NCBI GenBank assembly: GCA_015499995.1
Contig: JADNRV010000021.1
Span: forward strand, 398,300-462,299
DNA from: Flammula alnicola
Taxonomy: Eukaryota; Basidiomycota; Agaricomycetes; Agaricales; Strophariaceae
DNA length: 64,000 nt
Direction of reading: 5' to 3'
Shown here: positions 23,067 to 35,912 of the stretch, piece by piece
How positions within the stretch are numbered: the first letter of the stretch is position 1
How the letters are laid out: each line of letters opens with the position of its first letter
Translations under genes and position numbers: made by a program
The notes under the pieces: model-generated
Database searches by the model: none
What the model was told of the DNA's origin: nothing
What the model saw: the letters and a program-made list of their open reading frames with translations, nothing else

Positions 23067-24655
23067 TTATTTCTCGAAGCTCATCAGAGACCAGATTGAG
23101 ATACGGTTGTCTTTAGCACCTGCTATCAACCATCTACACCTTTCGGCCTTCTCTTCCGAAGTCATTTCGTCGTCTTCGTCATCGTGAGCGCTCCCATCTA
23201 GCGATGTGTCCCTCGATGTCGAACCCCAATATCTCGTGCGAACTCCACACATTGGCAAGCTGACTTATGGTACTTCAGTGTGCCGAGAGGTTTGAATGAT
23301 TTTGTCGAATACAAGCGGACCCTATAAATATTTGGTTAGCGTATACAGAAGGATATGATAATGTATGCCATACTTTCCATCCCACCCTCCCACTGCACAC
23401 ACTTTGCCGTTATCCCGAATTGCAACTGATCCATTCCCCGCATGCTTCGTCCGGTGAGCTACACCGTGTTCTTCAGGAGGAGGCTTGTCAACCTAAGATA
23501 TTAAATATAACTATGAGAAATAACAAATGCAACAAAGACAGAAAGGAAACATTTACTGTAAGATCATACCGGCCGACAATGTGGTCCGCGGAAACAGTCA
23601 CCGCAAATTCATTTGCACGAGACACTCTCATTGCCATGACTGGATACAAGCATAAGTCTGAGCGAGTGGCACGCACGAAAGTAGCTCAGGACCCACTTGA
23701 ATCGACATGAAGCTTCGACTTCCAAATAATCTCCCAACCTTCGCCTTCGATAGAAACCTCCTTCGCGCTACGCGTGTATTCACGCAGAACGACGCTGCCA
23801 TTTTCATACGCTGCCAAAATCCGCAAACTACCTCGTGCGGAAGCGGAAGATGAAGTGGCGTCTGCCTTTTGGTGATAGAGATGTACGGACATCATTATAC
23901 CTATGTAAAAGGATGAGGATTTTCTATACATGATATATACGAGTAAGTGCCTACCTGAGTTATTTCTTCCACCAGGATTTGCAGAGAAGACAGATTTCTT
24001 GACTTCCTGACCGATAGCAGCATGCACTCGGTCCATAAGAGGCAGAGACCAAACGTCAGCCTGTAAATAATTCTAACTTGATGGTCTGGATTCCTTTGGG
24101 AGGAACAATACATACTGTTGATGAGTCTACGAGGTTGGGAAGGGCAATCAAAGCTTTGGGCTTCGCATTTTCTTCAGAGACTTTCGGCAGCTTCAACAGG
24201 GAAAAGCGACAGAAATTGAGGGCATTGACGTCCATAGAATAACAAAGCGTCGGGGTTGGGAGACTAGGTAGCCCTGCCGAACCACCGATTCGTGCATCTA
24301 AAGGCAATTCTTCGATTCGTTGCCACACGTGTACTTTGTTATCGCGTCCGTGTCTTCACGTTGAAAGTTCTCATCAATCTTGAGGAATGGCTAGAACAGA
24401 AGGACATACAGACGTTACGATGAATTTGTCCCACTCCTCGACTCCCAGGATAGAGTCGGTATGGGCATTCCACACTGCTATAGAGCGTAAGGACCGCGTC
24501 GATGTAACAACGACTTTCCCCGAAGTATCTGCAGAGTAGATTCGTTCGTTATCATCAGAAAAAGCAACTGCGCTTATTGAAGAGGAGTGTGAACGAAGCA
24601 GATGTAAAGGTGTCGGCGGTGGAGGAGAGGTTGAAGTAAAACCGGGATTGGCCAT
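23067..24655 (-). CDS. ASA1: WD40 protein, ASTRA-associated protein ASA1
   Basis: A WD40-repeat protein matching ASA1, the ASTRA subunit that works with the Tel2-Tti1-Tti2 chaperone for PIKK kinases, and the GNB1L homologues of animals. The start at 24655 gives MANPGFTSTSPPPPTPLHLLRSHSSS, then a first repeat with SAVAFSDDNERIYSADTSGKV and the second with HTDSILG. Later blocks are DNKVHVWQR, the ALIALPNLVDSS strand, the NGSVVLREY repeat and, near the end, VGGWDGK plus LIAGAKDNRISIWSL. It closes at 23067. Six or so introns. The Pro-Pro-rich start and the order of repeats favour ASA1 over a generic G-beta protein. Confidence in the WD40 class is very high; the orthology is inferred. Confidence 0.82.
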
Positions 24656-25011
24656 GGTGCGCTTTCATTCAGGTTCTATTTGACGAGGACAATCGAGAAC
24701 TTGGTGTCAAATAGAGCAGCTTTTCATTGTTTAAGAAGAGATTCGTTGTCGACGAGCTGTCGACCTTGGTCAAGACTTGTCATGCATGCCAAGCCCAGTG
24801 TCCACACAAGTGAGTGCCCTACCCTAATGTGGTCATCATTTCGCAGCATCCTGAGTCAGATCAGATATTTCGAACAGCACTGGGGCACCTTCATCGCGAC
24901 CAGAAAAGAAGGTTTTACATAAAAAGTACATACTCTACACATCCGTAATATCACAAACTCTTCTCCAAGAAAAACTAGAAAAACTTCAAGCTAGCCATAC
25001 AATCCATCCAC
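24656..25011. other. Promoter region of ASA1 and 3' flank of MFS gene 1
   Basis: A gap of 356 bases upstream of ASA1 and downstream of the MFS transporter stop. A short plus-strand frame (24680-24922) is open but has no family resemblance. Nothing else seen. Confidence 0.4.
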
Positions 25012-27324
25012 CTATTTCCGTGCTGGAATCCGTGGACTCTGCAGCACATCATCCTCATCGTTCGACTCCGATATCGCCTGGTACGTAAATTCTCTAACAT
25101 CTACCTCCTCTCCGATACGCGGTGTATTTACCAGCGCGATATCTTCTTCGGCAGGCGAGATGCGGCTGAGGAAGAATACGACGGCGTAGAGTAGGCAGGC
25201 AGCGAGCACAAAGATCGCTTCTGGGAAATTAGCGACAGATGATCCGTACGTCAGCGCATATATGTATGGCTTGGGAAGAAGAAGCATGAGATAGGGTAAA
25301 ATATAACGGCGATAGTAACACTCACCGAAACGATATGTCCAATGGCAGACAAGACCCCCATCGCCCCGAATAAAGCTCCCACCTCTGAGCCATGACCACA
25401 GGCATGTAGACACACTGCCCCGAGAGAATGCAAAGCTGGATTTCCCCCTGAAGTGAAGGAGGAAAGACAAGATAGTGCGACGAAAGTCGGCTGTGACTTG
25501 TTCGATGTGAGAGCGACAAGACTGTCTGCGAGTCCATCCACAGCAAGCGATATTTGCGCAAGATAGCGGTCAAAATTCAGTTCTTTCGAGATTTCATGTG
25601 CGTTGGGGTTAATACTAGGAGCATTGGTTGATTTTGGCTTTAAGTACGAAAGGAGGACTGCAAGTTCAAGCTTCAAGATTAGGAACTGAAGACAAATGGA
25701 AGACGTTCACACGTACTTGGAAGGAAGACAAGTAGATTGAAAGCTCTCGATATCCAAAGAGTCGACATGTAATAACCGAGCTGTCCTTGAGTTTAGTATC
25801 GCATAAATTAAAAGGATATAAACACGTACCTGAGCGGTCGTCCATGTGTAAACGTGTTGTGCATAAAGATATTTGGCGGAGTAAACGCCCTGGAAATTTA
25901 TCAATATATATTCGAGAGGAAGGAAGGCATGTGCTACTCACTGTTGATACAATGTAAAAGAACAGACTCAACCCGACAAACGTCATATTGTAGTTCTTTC
26001 TTGAAGAACCAGGGACTCGTCGTGGTGCAAACATGGAGATTGGCAGAAGGAGGGCGGAAGCGAAATTGAGGATTAATCGGCGACAAGCAAGCATCGGGGA
26101 TTCCTTGAATGATAGAGTGTTTTGTTGCCTAGCAGTTGCTGCAGGCTTCGATGGTGGTCGTGATTCAGGGCACACGAAGATAACATAGAGGAGGGTGAGG
26201 GATATGAGGCCGATGCTCCCAAAGAAATAGCCGTCGCTGTAGCCTTTCGGTGGGAAGAAAAGCCCTCCAAGCTAGTGCATGTCAATTAATTACAGCATTT
26301 CGATTTCGACCAAAAAAGAAGCGTACCCATGGTCCGATGGCCAGTCCTACAAATACCATTCCTTGAACGGTAGAGAAGATCGTTGACCTAGATGGAGAAC
26401 ATGAGGACATTGCACACCGGGAAATATACATTGGTGTCATACCGAGATCCATGTCGAGTGCAGTCTGATATGTACCTGGATTGTAATCAATACTCGGGTC
26501 AAATGCTACGAGTAGATGGCGACATACGCATGCGTTACTCCGTTGAAAGTCGATAAGCCTCCAACAAAGCCTTCGAAAATAGGTCCAAGCAGAATAAAAT
26601 GCTCGGCGTATTGTCCGAATAAAGAGTCAGGCCTCATCACTAACATAAACACCCCTTCCCTGATTGTATCGCGGTGTTATTTGGTAGGTTGAACACTACG
26701 CGACTTATTGACTCACATTAGCAGCGCACCAAGGAGGAACGTTGACAATATCAACTTCCGTCCATGCGTATCGCCCAATCGACTCCAGAATCCTGTAGAA
26801 ATTGCGCTGAGAACGCTCATTGTCGTCACGACGGCTGCATTGAGCAATGAGCTAACATAACTTAATGTGTGTAGGAGAACATACAAGCTTGAATTTTAGC
26901 AGCCCGGGCTTGAACTTCGGCATCCGCACAACTCGTGGAGAATGATAGAAGGTCGTTAGCTCCCAGTGAATCCTTGCTCAGCGATCGGCATGCAATCGCT
27001 TTGTAAACTTGTATGCGCGGAGACATTGTTACACCCCGCTGTCGAAGACAATTCAAGAATTAGTACTGGACGTGAGCGGGATAATGTATAGGTACGCACC
27101 GACATGGACATAACAAGAACCACAGGGATCAACCTACAGAGATTCTTGAGTCATAACGAATATGAAATCTTGCGTTCCTCTAACCAGAATGGGTGGGCAT
27201 TCCAAGATATCCTCCTAAAGAACATATTTGCCCTCATTTCTGCCCGAGGTGCGCGGGGCCTGCGGGGCCCTGGTAAAAGCGAATCTTCCTCAGAGTCCTC
27301 TTGCAAGTGTTGATGAGTAGCCAT
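25012..27324 (-). CDS. Major facilitator superfamily transporter 1
   Basis: A multi-pass MFS transporter. The start at 27324 gives MATHQHLQEDSEEDSLLPGP, a hydrophilic N-terminal tail, before the first membrane segment (IPVVLVMSM). The family signature between segments 2 and 3 is GFWSRLGDTHGRKLIL (about 26755-26800). Further segments include FVGLAIGPWLGG (about 26325-26360), YFFGSIGLISLTLLYVIFVCPES, and the C-terminal NFPEAIFVLAACLLYAVVFFL. A long central loop and an acidic C-terminal tail (SESNDEDDVLQSP) are present. More than eight introns. It resembles the tetracycline-resistance-like MFS group and is clearly related to the second transporter at 47234-50516, sharing GxxGxxRHGRxKxL, SDCTxxGSR and SVANFPEAIFV-type motifs. 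Substrate unknown. Confidence 0.85.
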
Positions 27325-28500
27325 CATTATCGCTCTCACGAGTATTAGAGCCGTGGAAACGCCGTACGGAGCCTTCTTCCGGATGCCAAGGGGCCACACT
27401 AAAGGTTGACGATGGGGAAGAGGGAGACTGGTGTGAAAGATAACCTGGGTTTATATGGAAGGAAGATTGAGGCTGTGGGTGTCGTGTTATCGTGTCGTAC
27501 AAAGTATATTTAATACAATGTCGATGTAGTAGCGGGGTTCCGGAGGCGAGTGAACTCAGAGCAGCAAATTTTATCAGATAAGACTCATCTGGAATCACGT
27601 GGGGTCAAATTCTTTATCAGATAAGCAGCGGTCATCTCAAATTTGTCATCTTCCCATGCCGCTGCTACTACTGAGGTAACAGAGGTTGCCTGAATACGTA
27701 CATACTACATACGTTCTCAAGCGACTAACAGATTTCTTGAAGCTTCATAAAGGATTTAAAACCTCTTATTTTCTGAACCAGTGTATTATCATTCACCATG
27801 TGCTCTCAGGCTGTTGGCCCATTTGGCATTGCTCAAGTCCTTACTATGCCCTGACTGGCTTAACTGGGAGATCCGTGTATTTAACATGAGGCAAGAACAT
27901 ATCTTGATGTTGATATCAATGACAATTACCCACTTGTCGTGAGAGCTCGTGATCCTCTTGGGCTCTAGTAACTTTTGATCGCCACATGTATCGCAAGATT
28001 TGCAACAGATCGCAACTGCAGAAAAAACGGCAAGGTAAATATATAGCCCCTAGACTACACAATACGAAATGGGTACCCTTCTATCTCATATGCTCGTAGA
28101 CAGCACGTAACATTTTTCAGCATATGATCTACATATTCCGCCGAAAGGCTGACCTGAGAAGAGTCTTTGATCTCAATGATCATAAAGAATTGGAAAATGC
28201 GTCACAATTAAAATGTACTTTATGATAGATTTGATGGTGTTTCTTAGCTTGCATCTTCTCCAGATCCCCACATTCCAGGCATACTTATTTACATAGAGCC
28301 TCAACAACGATGGCCAGCAAATGACCAGAGGCAGTAAGGTTGCAGTTGAGCGTGTGAATGATTTATTTCCTTTTATGGGCCGTTGTCGGGCTTCTCTTGA
28401 GCGCAGTCACGCTTGGCGCGATTTCATTGAAGCCATTCCCGCCGATCTTGGCTAGACCGGGTCACAACATTCCCTTCACATACGCGTCCTGGACCAGGAC
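27325..28500. other. Intergenic region between divergent genes
   Basis: About 1.2 kb between the MFS transporter start and the I-BAR-like gene start, so it holds two promoters. It is AT-rich with no convincing coding exon. Short frames (27686-27889, 28358-28678) lack family features and the second overlaps the start of the next gene in another frame. No clean terminal repeats noticed. Confidence 0.4.
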
Positions 28501-31500
28501 ATGGCGTCTCCTGCCACAGGTCCCGCACTGGCAGAACGGGCAGACATTCACAAGTCGTGCAAATCTATCGAAACTTTACTCAACATCCTCAATGAATACT
28601 GCGAAGCGGCGGGGGCTGTCGTCGCGCTCCAGAAGAAGCTCGGAAAATCACTCCGAGACACTGCAGGGCTCAAAGTAACAGGAGAGATAGCAGGTGGGCC
28701 AGATTGCTGTTGATGACCTTCGTGGTTGCTTATCGTCAGGTCTGGTTCATTAGCGAACGCCATGCATGCCAGTGCGACCATATTCGAGGCGTTGTCCGAC
28801 GTCGACTCCAAATTCGCGAAGGTTGCGGACAAAGAATACGAATTCGTGAGCACAGAGGTCAAGAAATGGTTCAAGAAGCTTGCTGTGAGTCCCTATGGTT
28901 GTTATCTTGGAGCCAATTGGCAATTGCGTATGGTGTTCAACAGAAAGAAGAGAGGAATCACGACGAGAGAATGGCTAGTGCTAACGCGAGGATAAAGCAA
29001 GCGGGTAGGTCTCACTATGTTTGTTAGATAACAATTGCTGATATGTGGTTGCAGGTCAGGTTTACGAGAAGAAATCCAAAAGGAAGGCAGCAGACGTTGG
29101 TGAAGAGCATGCTCGATACATCAACCTAATTAGCACATTGGGACCTGAAGTATCTCAAGACAAATAGTGAGCACATAAGCACTACATCGCGTTCAATGAT
29201 GTGGGATATTAAACATGTTATGCAGCAATCATGCACTCAATGTCACCCAACGGCATACCACTACGACGTACAATGTAGCTGCTTGCCTCTCCCGCCTCGC
29301 GGACTCAGAGTGGCAAAAATCTTGCGAATGCGTTCGCCGCTTCTCCCCAACCGTTGGTCCTCTTGGACAATGGAAGGCATTATGCGAAGGAGGATGGACA
29401 GGTCCAGTTCCATCAGATTTGCCTGACTTCGATGCTGGAAATGGGAAACCAACTTCAAATGCCGAGAACGAGGGCGCTGGGTTAAAGCCGATTCAGGAAG
29501 AATCACAAAGTCACCCCAAGCTAGCTGCCGCCACACTCACGCCTGAGCCTCGAGAATCGCTCAGCCCATCTCTTATTCCTCTACCAGGATATTCGACAGG
29601 ACCACCTTCTGCCTCTGCGAGTTCTCAGGATCTTACAAGAGAGCAACAGCCGTCCTCTCGTAATTCACCAACCCTCGCGATACAGAATCTACCCCTAGCT
29701 AATAAGTCAACCCCCGTCGAAATTTCTTCTGCAACAATTCCAACTAGTATTGAGCCTCACATATCACCTTTCGTCGACCTTAATACTGGCTCTGTTCGGT
29801 CTCTGTCTGCCTTTCCAAGTCCTCCAACCCACTTTCCCTTGCCTCCTCCACGACAACCGCAACCGCAGCAATCATCTGTTTCTCGATCTATTCAATCCTC
29901 CTCTTCAAACCTCAAGTTCCCATCAAGTGTTGTTCCACTGTCTGAATCCCCTGTATCTGCCCATAGTGACCTGGAAGAGCCCTCTTTCGGGACTGCCGAT
30001 CAAAATTTCCGAGAAGCTAATAATCCAAGCTCTGGCCCTAATCCGTCTGCGCCGTCTCCTGATCGCAGGTTCGGAGAGAGATTGAGGACCACAGAGGAAC
30101 AGATGGACCTTGAGCCACCCTCTGCCTCACCAACCTTTGCAAACGAGACAAGGCGTCCTTTGCCAATCAAATCGCAGACATCCTTACCTTCGGAGTCTAT
30201 ATATCAACGTAATCGCGACATCTCTACACGGAAGGACATACTCCATGGGCCGTCTTCCTCTGTCGACATCAAGTCCTCGAACACAAAATATAACCGAGGT
30301 CATTACGAGGAGGAAAGTCGAGAGTTTGGAGTCATGAATAGCACCATCGACATGTCCTCCAAATCTAGGACAGTGGAGGGTACGAAGTATGCAAGACCTC
30401 TCGAGAGGACAGACACCGGTACAAGTAATGGAAGCATCGTCGCCGCTATGCGAAATCGATACTCTAATGTGCGATTTGATTTATCGATTGTCTATATATA
30501 CGCCTGACATTTTCTTGCTTCTTATTTTTCCATGTGCGCTACAGCCCGGCTCAACATCACCTCCACCAAGAGAGCTTCCTCGGATACCCCTCAGTGTTAA
30601 CGACCTGGCATCGCGATACCAACCGGCAGATGCACCTCTGTCGCCAAGAGCAAGGGCTGGATCTCCTCCCGTAATGCGCCAGCAATCACTTCCGCTCATT
30701 GACACTGCTGCACGCCAGGTCAAGCAGGAACCGTTCCAGGACCGTATATCACCGTCAGGCCAAAATATATCCAGCGCGGAAGACGAGCGGCGTCGGTGGC
30801 AACAGCAGGAGCGGAGCGAGCAATTGGCTGAAAATGAGCGGAGGGCGAAGGAACAAGAAATTAGGGAACGCGAGCGTGAGCTGGACGCGCGCGTGCAAGA
30901 TCTGGAAAGGGATCGGGCCCGGTTGCAAAGCCTGCGTGAAGAGGAGGGCACTGATCCTGACGAGTATCGTGCAGGTAGTGCTGCCCAGACTCCAAGTGGT
31001 CAGTTCATATTGCGACCTCGAGAACGTCGTACATCCCTTCGGCATCAGCTCCAGCGGCCGAAATCACAGATAGACCTCGGCGATGTCGCTGACGCTGCTT
31101 TGACTTCATCTCCAAAGCCCTCATCCCCAACGATCGGCACATCTAATCTTCGTCAGAAGTCTCAATATTCGTACAGTGCCACACATCTTGTTCCTCCTGT
31201 GACATCGGCTAGCAATACTCCATCTTCGGTGACCCAGCCTCTGGCCTCGCCAAGGCGCAGTCAAGACGTGCAGCCTCCTTCGCCTCGGCCTCGGGCTGAA
31301 CCTCAATACGAGTCTCATGTTCGTGACAGATACCCGGACCACGCCGAGTACAATTCGAATACAAGCAGCACGAACACATCTGGCCATGCTTCGAATTGTG
31401 GCTGCGAGTCCTGTTCAGTTAGCAAGTACAGGGCCTCTGGAACATCAGGTTTAGATCAACGACAGCCCCACCAGCGCGTCGACTCGAAACCGGAGAAACC

Positions 31501-31879
31501 GAAGGGCTGGATGCGCCGCTTGAGCATGCCTGTTGGGAATGCTTTCGGCCTTGACTCCTCGAAAAAGCATCAAAGCAATAACAGCGCCAGTGGCGCCACG
31601 ACCAATTTCGGTCTGGGCAGCGGAATAGGGTACACCCCCGCCGGTGGAAGCCGAAGCATTTTCTCTATGGATGGGAGGAAGAATGCGAGCACGACGGCGT
31701 TGAACTCGCGAGCGTCTGATGGTATTACTGGCGGAGATCGTGGATTGGGTGTCCAAGAGGATGGTCGGCTTGGTGCTCAGGCTCGACCAGGAGTTCTTGG
31801 GATAGGACGGAGAAGCTACGAGGCCAGTGGGATCAGTAATCGCAGTATGACGAATCTCGGACTCACAGGAAGGCGTTGA
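28501..31879 (+). CDS. I-BAR/IVY1-like membrane-shaping protein
   Basis: A protein of about 960 residues with a helical N-terminal domain and a very long disordered tail. The start at 28501 gives MASPATGPALAERADIHKS. The helical part (about 28501-29420, five exons) includes IETLLNILNEYCEAAGAVV, FEALSDVDSKFAKVADKEYE, RMASANARIKQAG and the block NHALNVTQRHTTTTYNVA, resembling fungal I-BAR proteins of the IVY1 type. These bind phospholipids and act on vacuole or endosome membranes. The tail is Ser/Pro/Gln-rich with a coiled coil (about 30780-30950, ERRAKEQEIRERERELD). It then has a compact cysteine motif CGCESC near 31399-31416 and a basic KGWMRRLSMP stretch near 31501-31530. An intron at 30469-30544 joins the two halves of the tail. 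Assignment to IVY1 is by pattern and moderately sure. Confidence 0.6.
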
Positions 31880-32058
31880 TACCCTTGGAGGCAGTCATGT
31901 GTACCATTACGAGATGACCAGTTATGACCTCTGTTGATATCCCTTTCATGCCCATGGACAAGTATGTGTAATGTCTGTAATGTATTTACTCCATGTATGT
32001 ATAATGTAGAATTATATGCAACTTTGTTAAGGAATCCAATAATTGCTCGCACCAGTTA
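31880..32058. other. 3' flank of I-BAR-like gene
   Basis: Short AT-rich stretch before the MITE, with TATGTATAATGTA-like sequence that may include the polyadenylation region. No coding signal. Confidence 0.35.
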
Positions 32059-32687
32059 CAGTGTAATACACTTCCTTGACACAAGAGATCAAGATCGCAA
32101 AATTCCACAACAACAGCGGGCTCTCAGGTTCTCTCTTTGTGCAGGCATATGACAGATCATATACACACCTAATTTATCAAAAAATTGAGACCACTCCGGG
32201 GACGTATGAAGTAGAGTATTTGAATATTTGAAAAGATCCAGAATGTCACAAATACACTTCCTTGACACAGCGTGACCTCCGCCAAATTCAGCGGGTGTGA
32301 CAGCCAAAAATGGCTTTTGAGTCACACTTTTATATTTACCTTTCGTCTTTTGACCATCCTGGGGCAGAAATTGAGTGAATTTCAGACCATCAAAGGATAA
32401 AAGGAGTTTTCCCAATCTCTTAAAAGCATATTATATTGTCAAGATAAGGAAAGGTAAGGACTGAGGCCAAGGAAAGATCCTTATGAACCAAAAAAGGCCG
32501 AAATTTCGAGACAGAAACCTATCCACGACGCGCATACCTTAAGCCCTCTTCTTAAAAATTTGCTTGGACACAATCAACATATAATGGAATGTCCATGCAC
32601 AATTTAAGGCTATTTGGATCAAAATTGAGGTGTCAGGATCCGTTTGTGTCAAGGAAGTATAGTGTGTCAAGGAGGTGTATTACACTG
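32059..32687. mobile_element. Tc1/mariner-type MITE (629 bp)
   Basis: The ends read CAGTGTAATACAC...CCTTGACAC in inverted orientation (32059-32082 and 32664-32687, one mismatch). Each is flanked by TA (32057-32058 and 32688-32689), the target duplication of Tc1/mariner elements. A second copy of the CTTCCTTGACAC motif lies just inside the right end and another near 32258-32270, so subterminal motifs are repeated. The only open frame of size (32089-32415, minus) shows no transposase residues. Non-autonomous. Confidence 0.85.
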
Positions 32688-32946
32688 TACTTAACATGTG
32701 ATGCACCATGAAGAGCCGCCACCTCAGCCTGTCACTGGGTGCTTGCTGCTCCATCATCGGGTAATAGACCACGCTGAACGATCAATGAAAGAGAGAAAAA
32801 GATCCCTCAATAATGGTTATGTAAATAGAAAATCCAGCATTCTGCGAGTTGTCTGTCTCCAGAATATGAAGGACGGACCGATTAAAATGTTACTTGTTCT
32901 AATTACGCGTACAGGGTACAAATTTTACTTGAGATCCTTCTTCCGT

Positions 32947-35665
32947 CTACGATTGCTTCAATGTGGTCTCCAACTCGGCCTTCAGTCCCTTTAAGACATC
33001 TACGGCCGCCTTGATCTCAGCCTCCAGTTCCGGTGTCTTTGGGGTCTTCGCTTTCAGTTCACGGACGGCCAGTCCCTGTTCCGTGACTTTGGCTTCAAGC
33101 ACCAATGCCTCCCGAGATTTAGGTCCATCCGGGACAACCGTTGCAGCTCCTTTCTTTGTAGACTTCTTTTTCGATTGGCCGGGTATGCCTTTCAGGGGGT
33201 CGGGCGTGCTTGCCGCAGACACTTCTAGACTGTCGTGACCTCCGAATTTGATGCGCCACACTTCTGCCATATTCTCTTCAATCTTCTTGAACAAATGTTC
33301 TGGTGTGCCAATGGTGTGTCCTGCGAGGATGTCGTTAGAGAGAACTTCAGGCACGGCTCGAGCTGGAGCATTCAATTGAGCGAGGATGGATTCGGAAGTT
33401 GCAGGCATGAAGGGGTAAATTAATGACGAGAGGGTATAGATGAGGTTTATTGCGCGTGAAATGACTTGGGCACAACGAGTCGGGTCGGAGGCGATAAGCG
33501 CCTTGTTCAATCCAGCCGATTGCAAATAGTTGTTGCCGCGCGTGGATATGAGCATGACGGTCTGGAGTCCCAATCGAATTTTGACAGAGTCCATGGCATC
33601 AATATAATCTTTCAATAGAGCATTGACACCTGTGATGAATTCAGAATCCAGTGGATCGTTGGGGGAATAGGGTCCAGGTGCATCTCCACTGTCGGGCAAG
33701 ACACTGTTGTATTGGGATGAAACGAACTTGAGGGCACGGTTGACAAAGTTTCCAAAGCTATGAAACGATTAGTAGGAATTCTAAGGCACAGAAAGGTACA
33801 CACTTGTTCAGCAGAACGTTGTTATTTGCAGCGATCTGTTCAGTCGGGCAGCATAAGGATCTTTCTTGCAAATGACTTGGTTTTCACTCACACATTCCGT
33901 CCACGAGAACATCGCGTCCGCCGTTTCTGGCCTCGATGACAGCAAGTAGTACCGCCAAACAGATGCTGGGATGCCAGTCTCCTTGGCAGCCGGTCCGAAG
34001 ACACCACGATTTTTGCTCTTCGAGAATTTTCCGCCCTCATAATTCAGGTATTCTGCACGAAAAAGTTAGCATTAAGATCCATCGATATATAAGATGTACA
34101 AACCTGTCGTTGAAAGATGGTGAAGTTTTGTCCATTCACGGCCATCACCAATTTGGACAGATGGCCAGTACACTGTATGGAAGTAGACATTGTCTTTACC
34201 CATGAATTGGTATAAATGGACGTCCTTTGGGTTAAACCACCATTGTTTCCAATCAGATGTGTAGTTCGCAGTAATACTTGGATATCCAATGGGTGCATCA
34301 AACTGGAGTTATGCAATTAGACGAGTCCCGGAATGCGCGAAATGCCTGCAAATTACTTACCCAGACGTCTAAAATGAGATTTTCTATCTTCAGCCAAAGT
34401 AAAAGTGTTAGAAATATGGAGACGTACATAGCACTTTCCCTCCCATCCCTAGCGTGTCTTCGCCTTCAACAGGGACGGGAACACCCCATTTCAGATCTCG
34501 CGTCAACGGTGTTGGCATAAGACCTTTCTTTAAGCGTGCATCGATCAATTCTCCGTCCGAATTGATAACCGCGTTCGGCGACCATTTCCCTGCCTTCCAT
34601 GATTGCTTGATCCACTCTTCTGTGCGAGGCTGGATGTCGTTCAGCTTCAGATACATGTGGGCGGACGTGCGGGTCGTCACAATGTGGGTCTTATCGACAA
34701 GACATCGAGGCTTGATCAGTTCGATTGCATCCAAAGTGCGACTACAGCCGTCGCATTGATCACCTCGAGCGTCCTCGTAACCACAATGAGGGCATATTCC
34801 TTCCACGAACCGATCAGCAAGGAACCTTAAAAATTGAAGATAAGTTTTGAGGCAATATACCCTGAAAATTCGAGATTACTTAGGGCATCCTTCGCAATAC
34901 GTTTGTTCTTTTTCTTGCTTCTCTAAGAGTCCGTTTTTTCCAAGGTTAAGGTATATTTCTTGTGAAATCCTAGAATTATATGAGTGACTGCACGAGATAT
35001 GATTTAGAGGAATATACAGACTCTGAATGAAGTGGTGTCGATGTACGGCCGAAATAGTCGAAACTGAAAGTGTGGTCGGTGCTATGCGAGGCGATAAATG
35101 GGAAATGTCATACCCAATGTCAAACCACTTGTACGTCTCTTTATGCAGGACGTAATATTTGTCGCACAGCTCGCGAGGGGTGATTCCTTCCTTCAGTGCT
35201 TGGGTTTCGGTCGCCGTCCCGTACTCGTCCGTGCCGCAGATATATAATGTACGCTGATTCCGCGAACCTAGGCATGAATCGATCACGATAAAAAAAATTA
35301 TGATACTTTGATTCAAACTCACGGCTATACCTAATCACAGTGTGAGTTATGGAGTAGGAATTGGACATAAAAAGATTCAACATACCGACTAAAGACATCA
35401 GCGCTGAGGGTGCTCCCGATGATGTTGCCTGCTTCCTGTTAGCTAGATGTAGATCAAAGGCGCAAAAACATACCGAGATGAGGAACATTGTTGCAATATG
35501 GCAAGGCAGAGGAAATCAACACGTTTTTCTCGCCTGGTTTGGGTAATCTGAGAGGATTGGTTAATTACGAAGACGCATGAAGGCACACAAGACCTACGGT
35601 GCGGTGTGCCCCGGAGGTGGTATTACACGCAAAAACCCATCATCGGGTCTGATTTTTTGCGACAT
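32947..35665 (-). CDS. MES1: Methionine--tRNA ligase, cytoplasmic
   Basis: A class I aminoacyl-tRNA synthetase that charges tRNA-Met. The start at 35665 gives [19 protein letters not shown]. The catalytic domain has [17 protein letters not shown], with PHLG as the HIGH-type motif, then [13 protein letters not shown]. The zinc-binding insert follows with [17 protein letters not shown] (four cysteines), then [10 protein letters not shown] and the KFSKS signature (KMSKS type) near 34025-34045. The anticodon-binding helical domain follows ([10 protein letters not shown]). The C-terminal region, after a lysine-rich linker ([10 protein letters not shown]), reads [18 protein letters not shown] with a second helix, and resembles a WHEP-TRS domain. 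Frame intact across about ten introns. Divergent from the OPT transporter with a shared 247-bp promoter. The lack of a targeting-like N-terminus favours the cytosolic enzyme. Confidence 0.95.
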
Positions 35666-35912
35666 TGTAAGTTTACGATGGATAACTGTTGAGGGTATAG
35701 CACGATTCGAGATGCGACAGATGGTAGAGGAAGAAGCTGTCAATCGATGAAATGCATAGAAATTGACACTCATTTACTGACTCGACCAAACAAGCTGTGT
35801 CAGTCACCTCGCGCCGTCACGCCGGCTGCACCAATTTGGCAATGGTACCGAGCTTGCACTCAAACCACGACTCTAAAAAGTCCTCGTCACCAATGGTGGA
35901 TTTCCAACAATC

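Noticed and set aside
32089..32415. 108-residue minus-strand frame as a transposase remnant
   Set aside because: No DDE-type residues or helix-turn-helix pattern visible. It is inside a 629-bp MITE.
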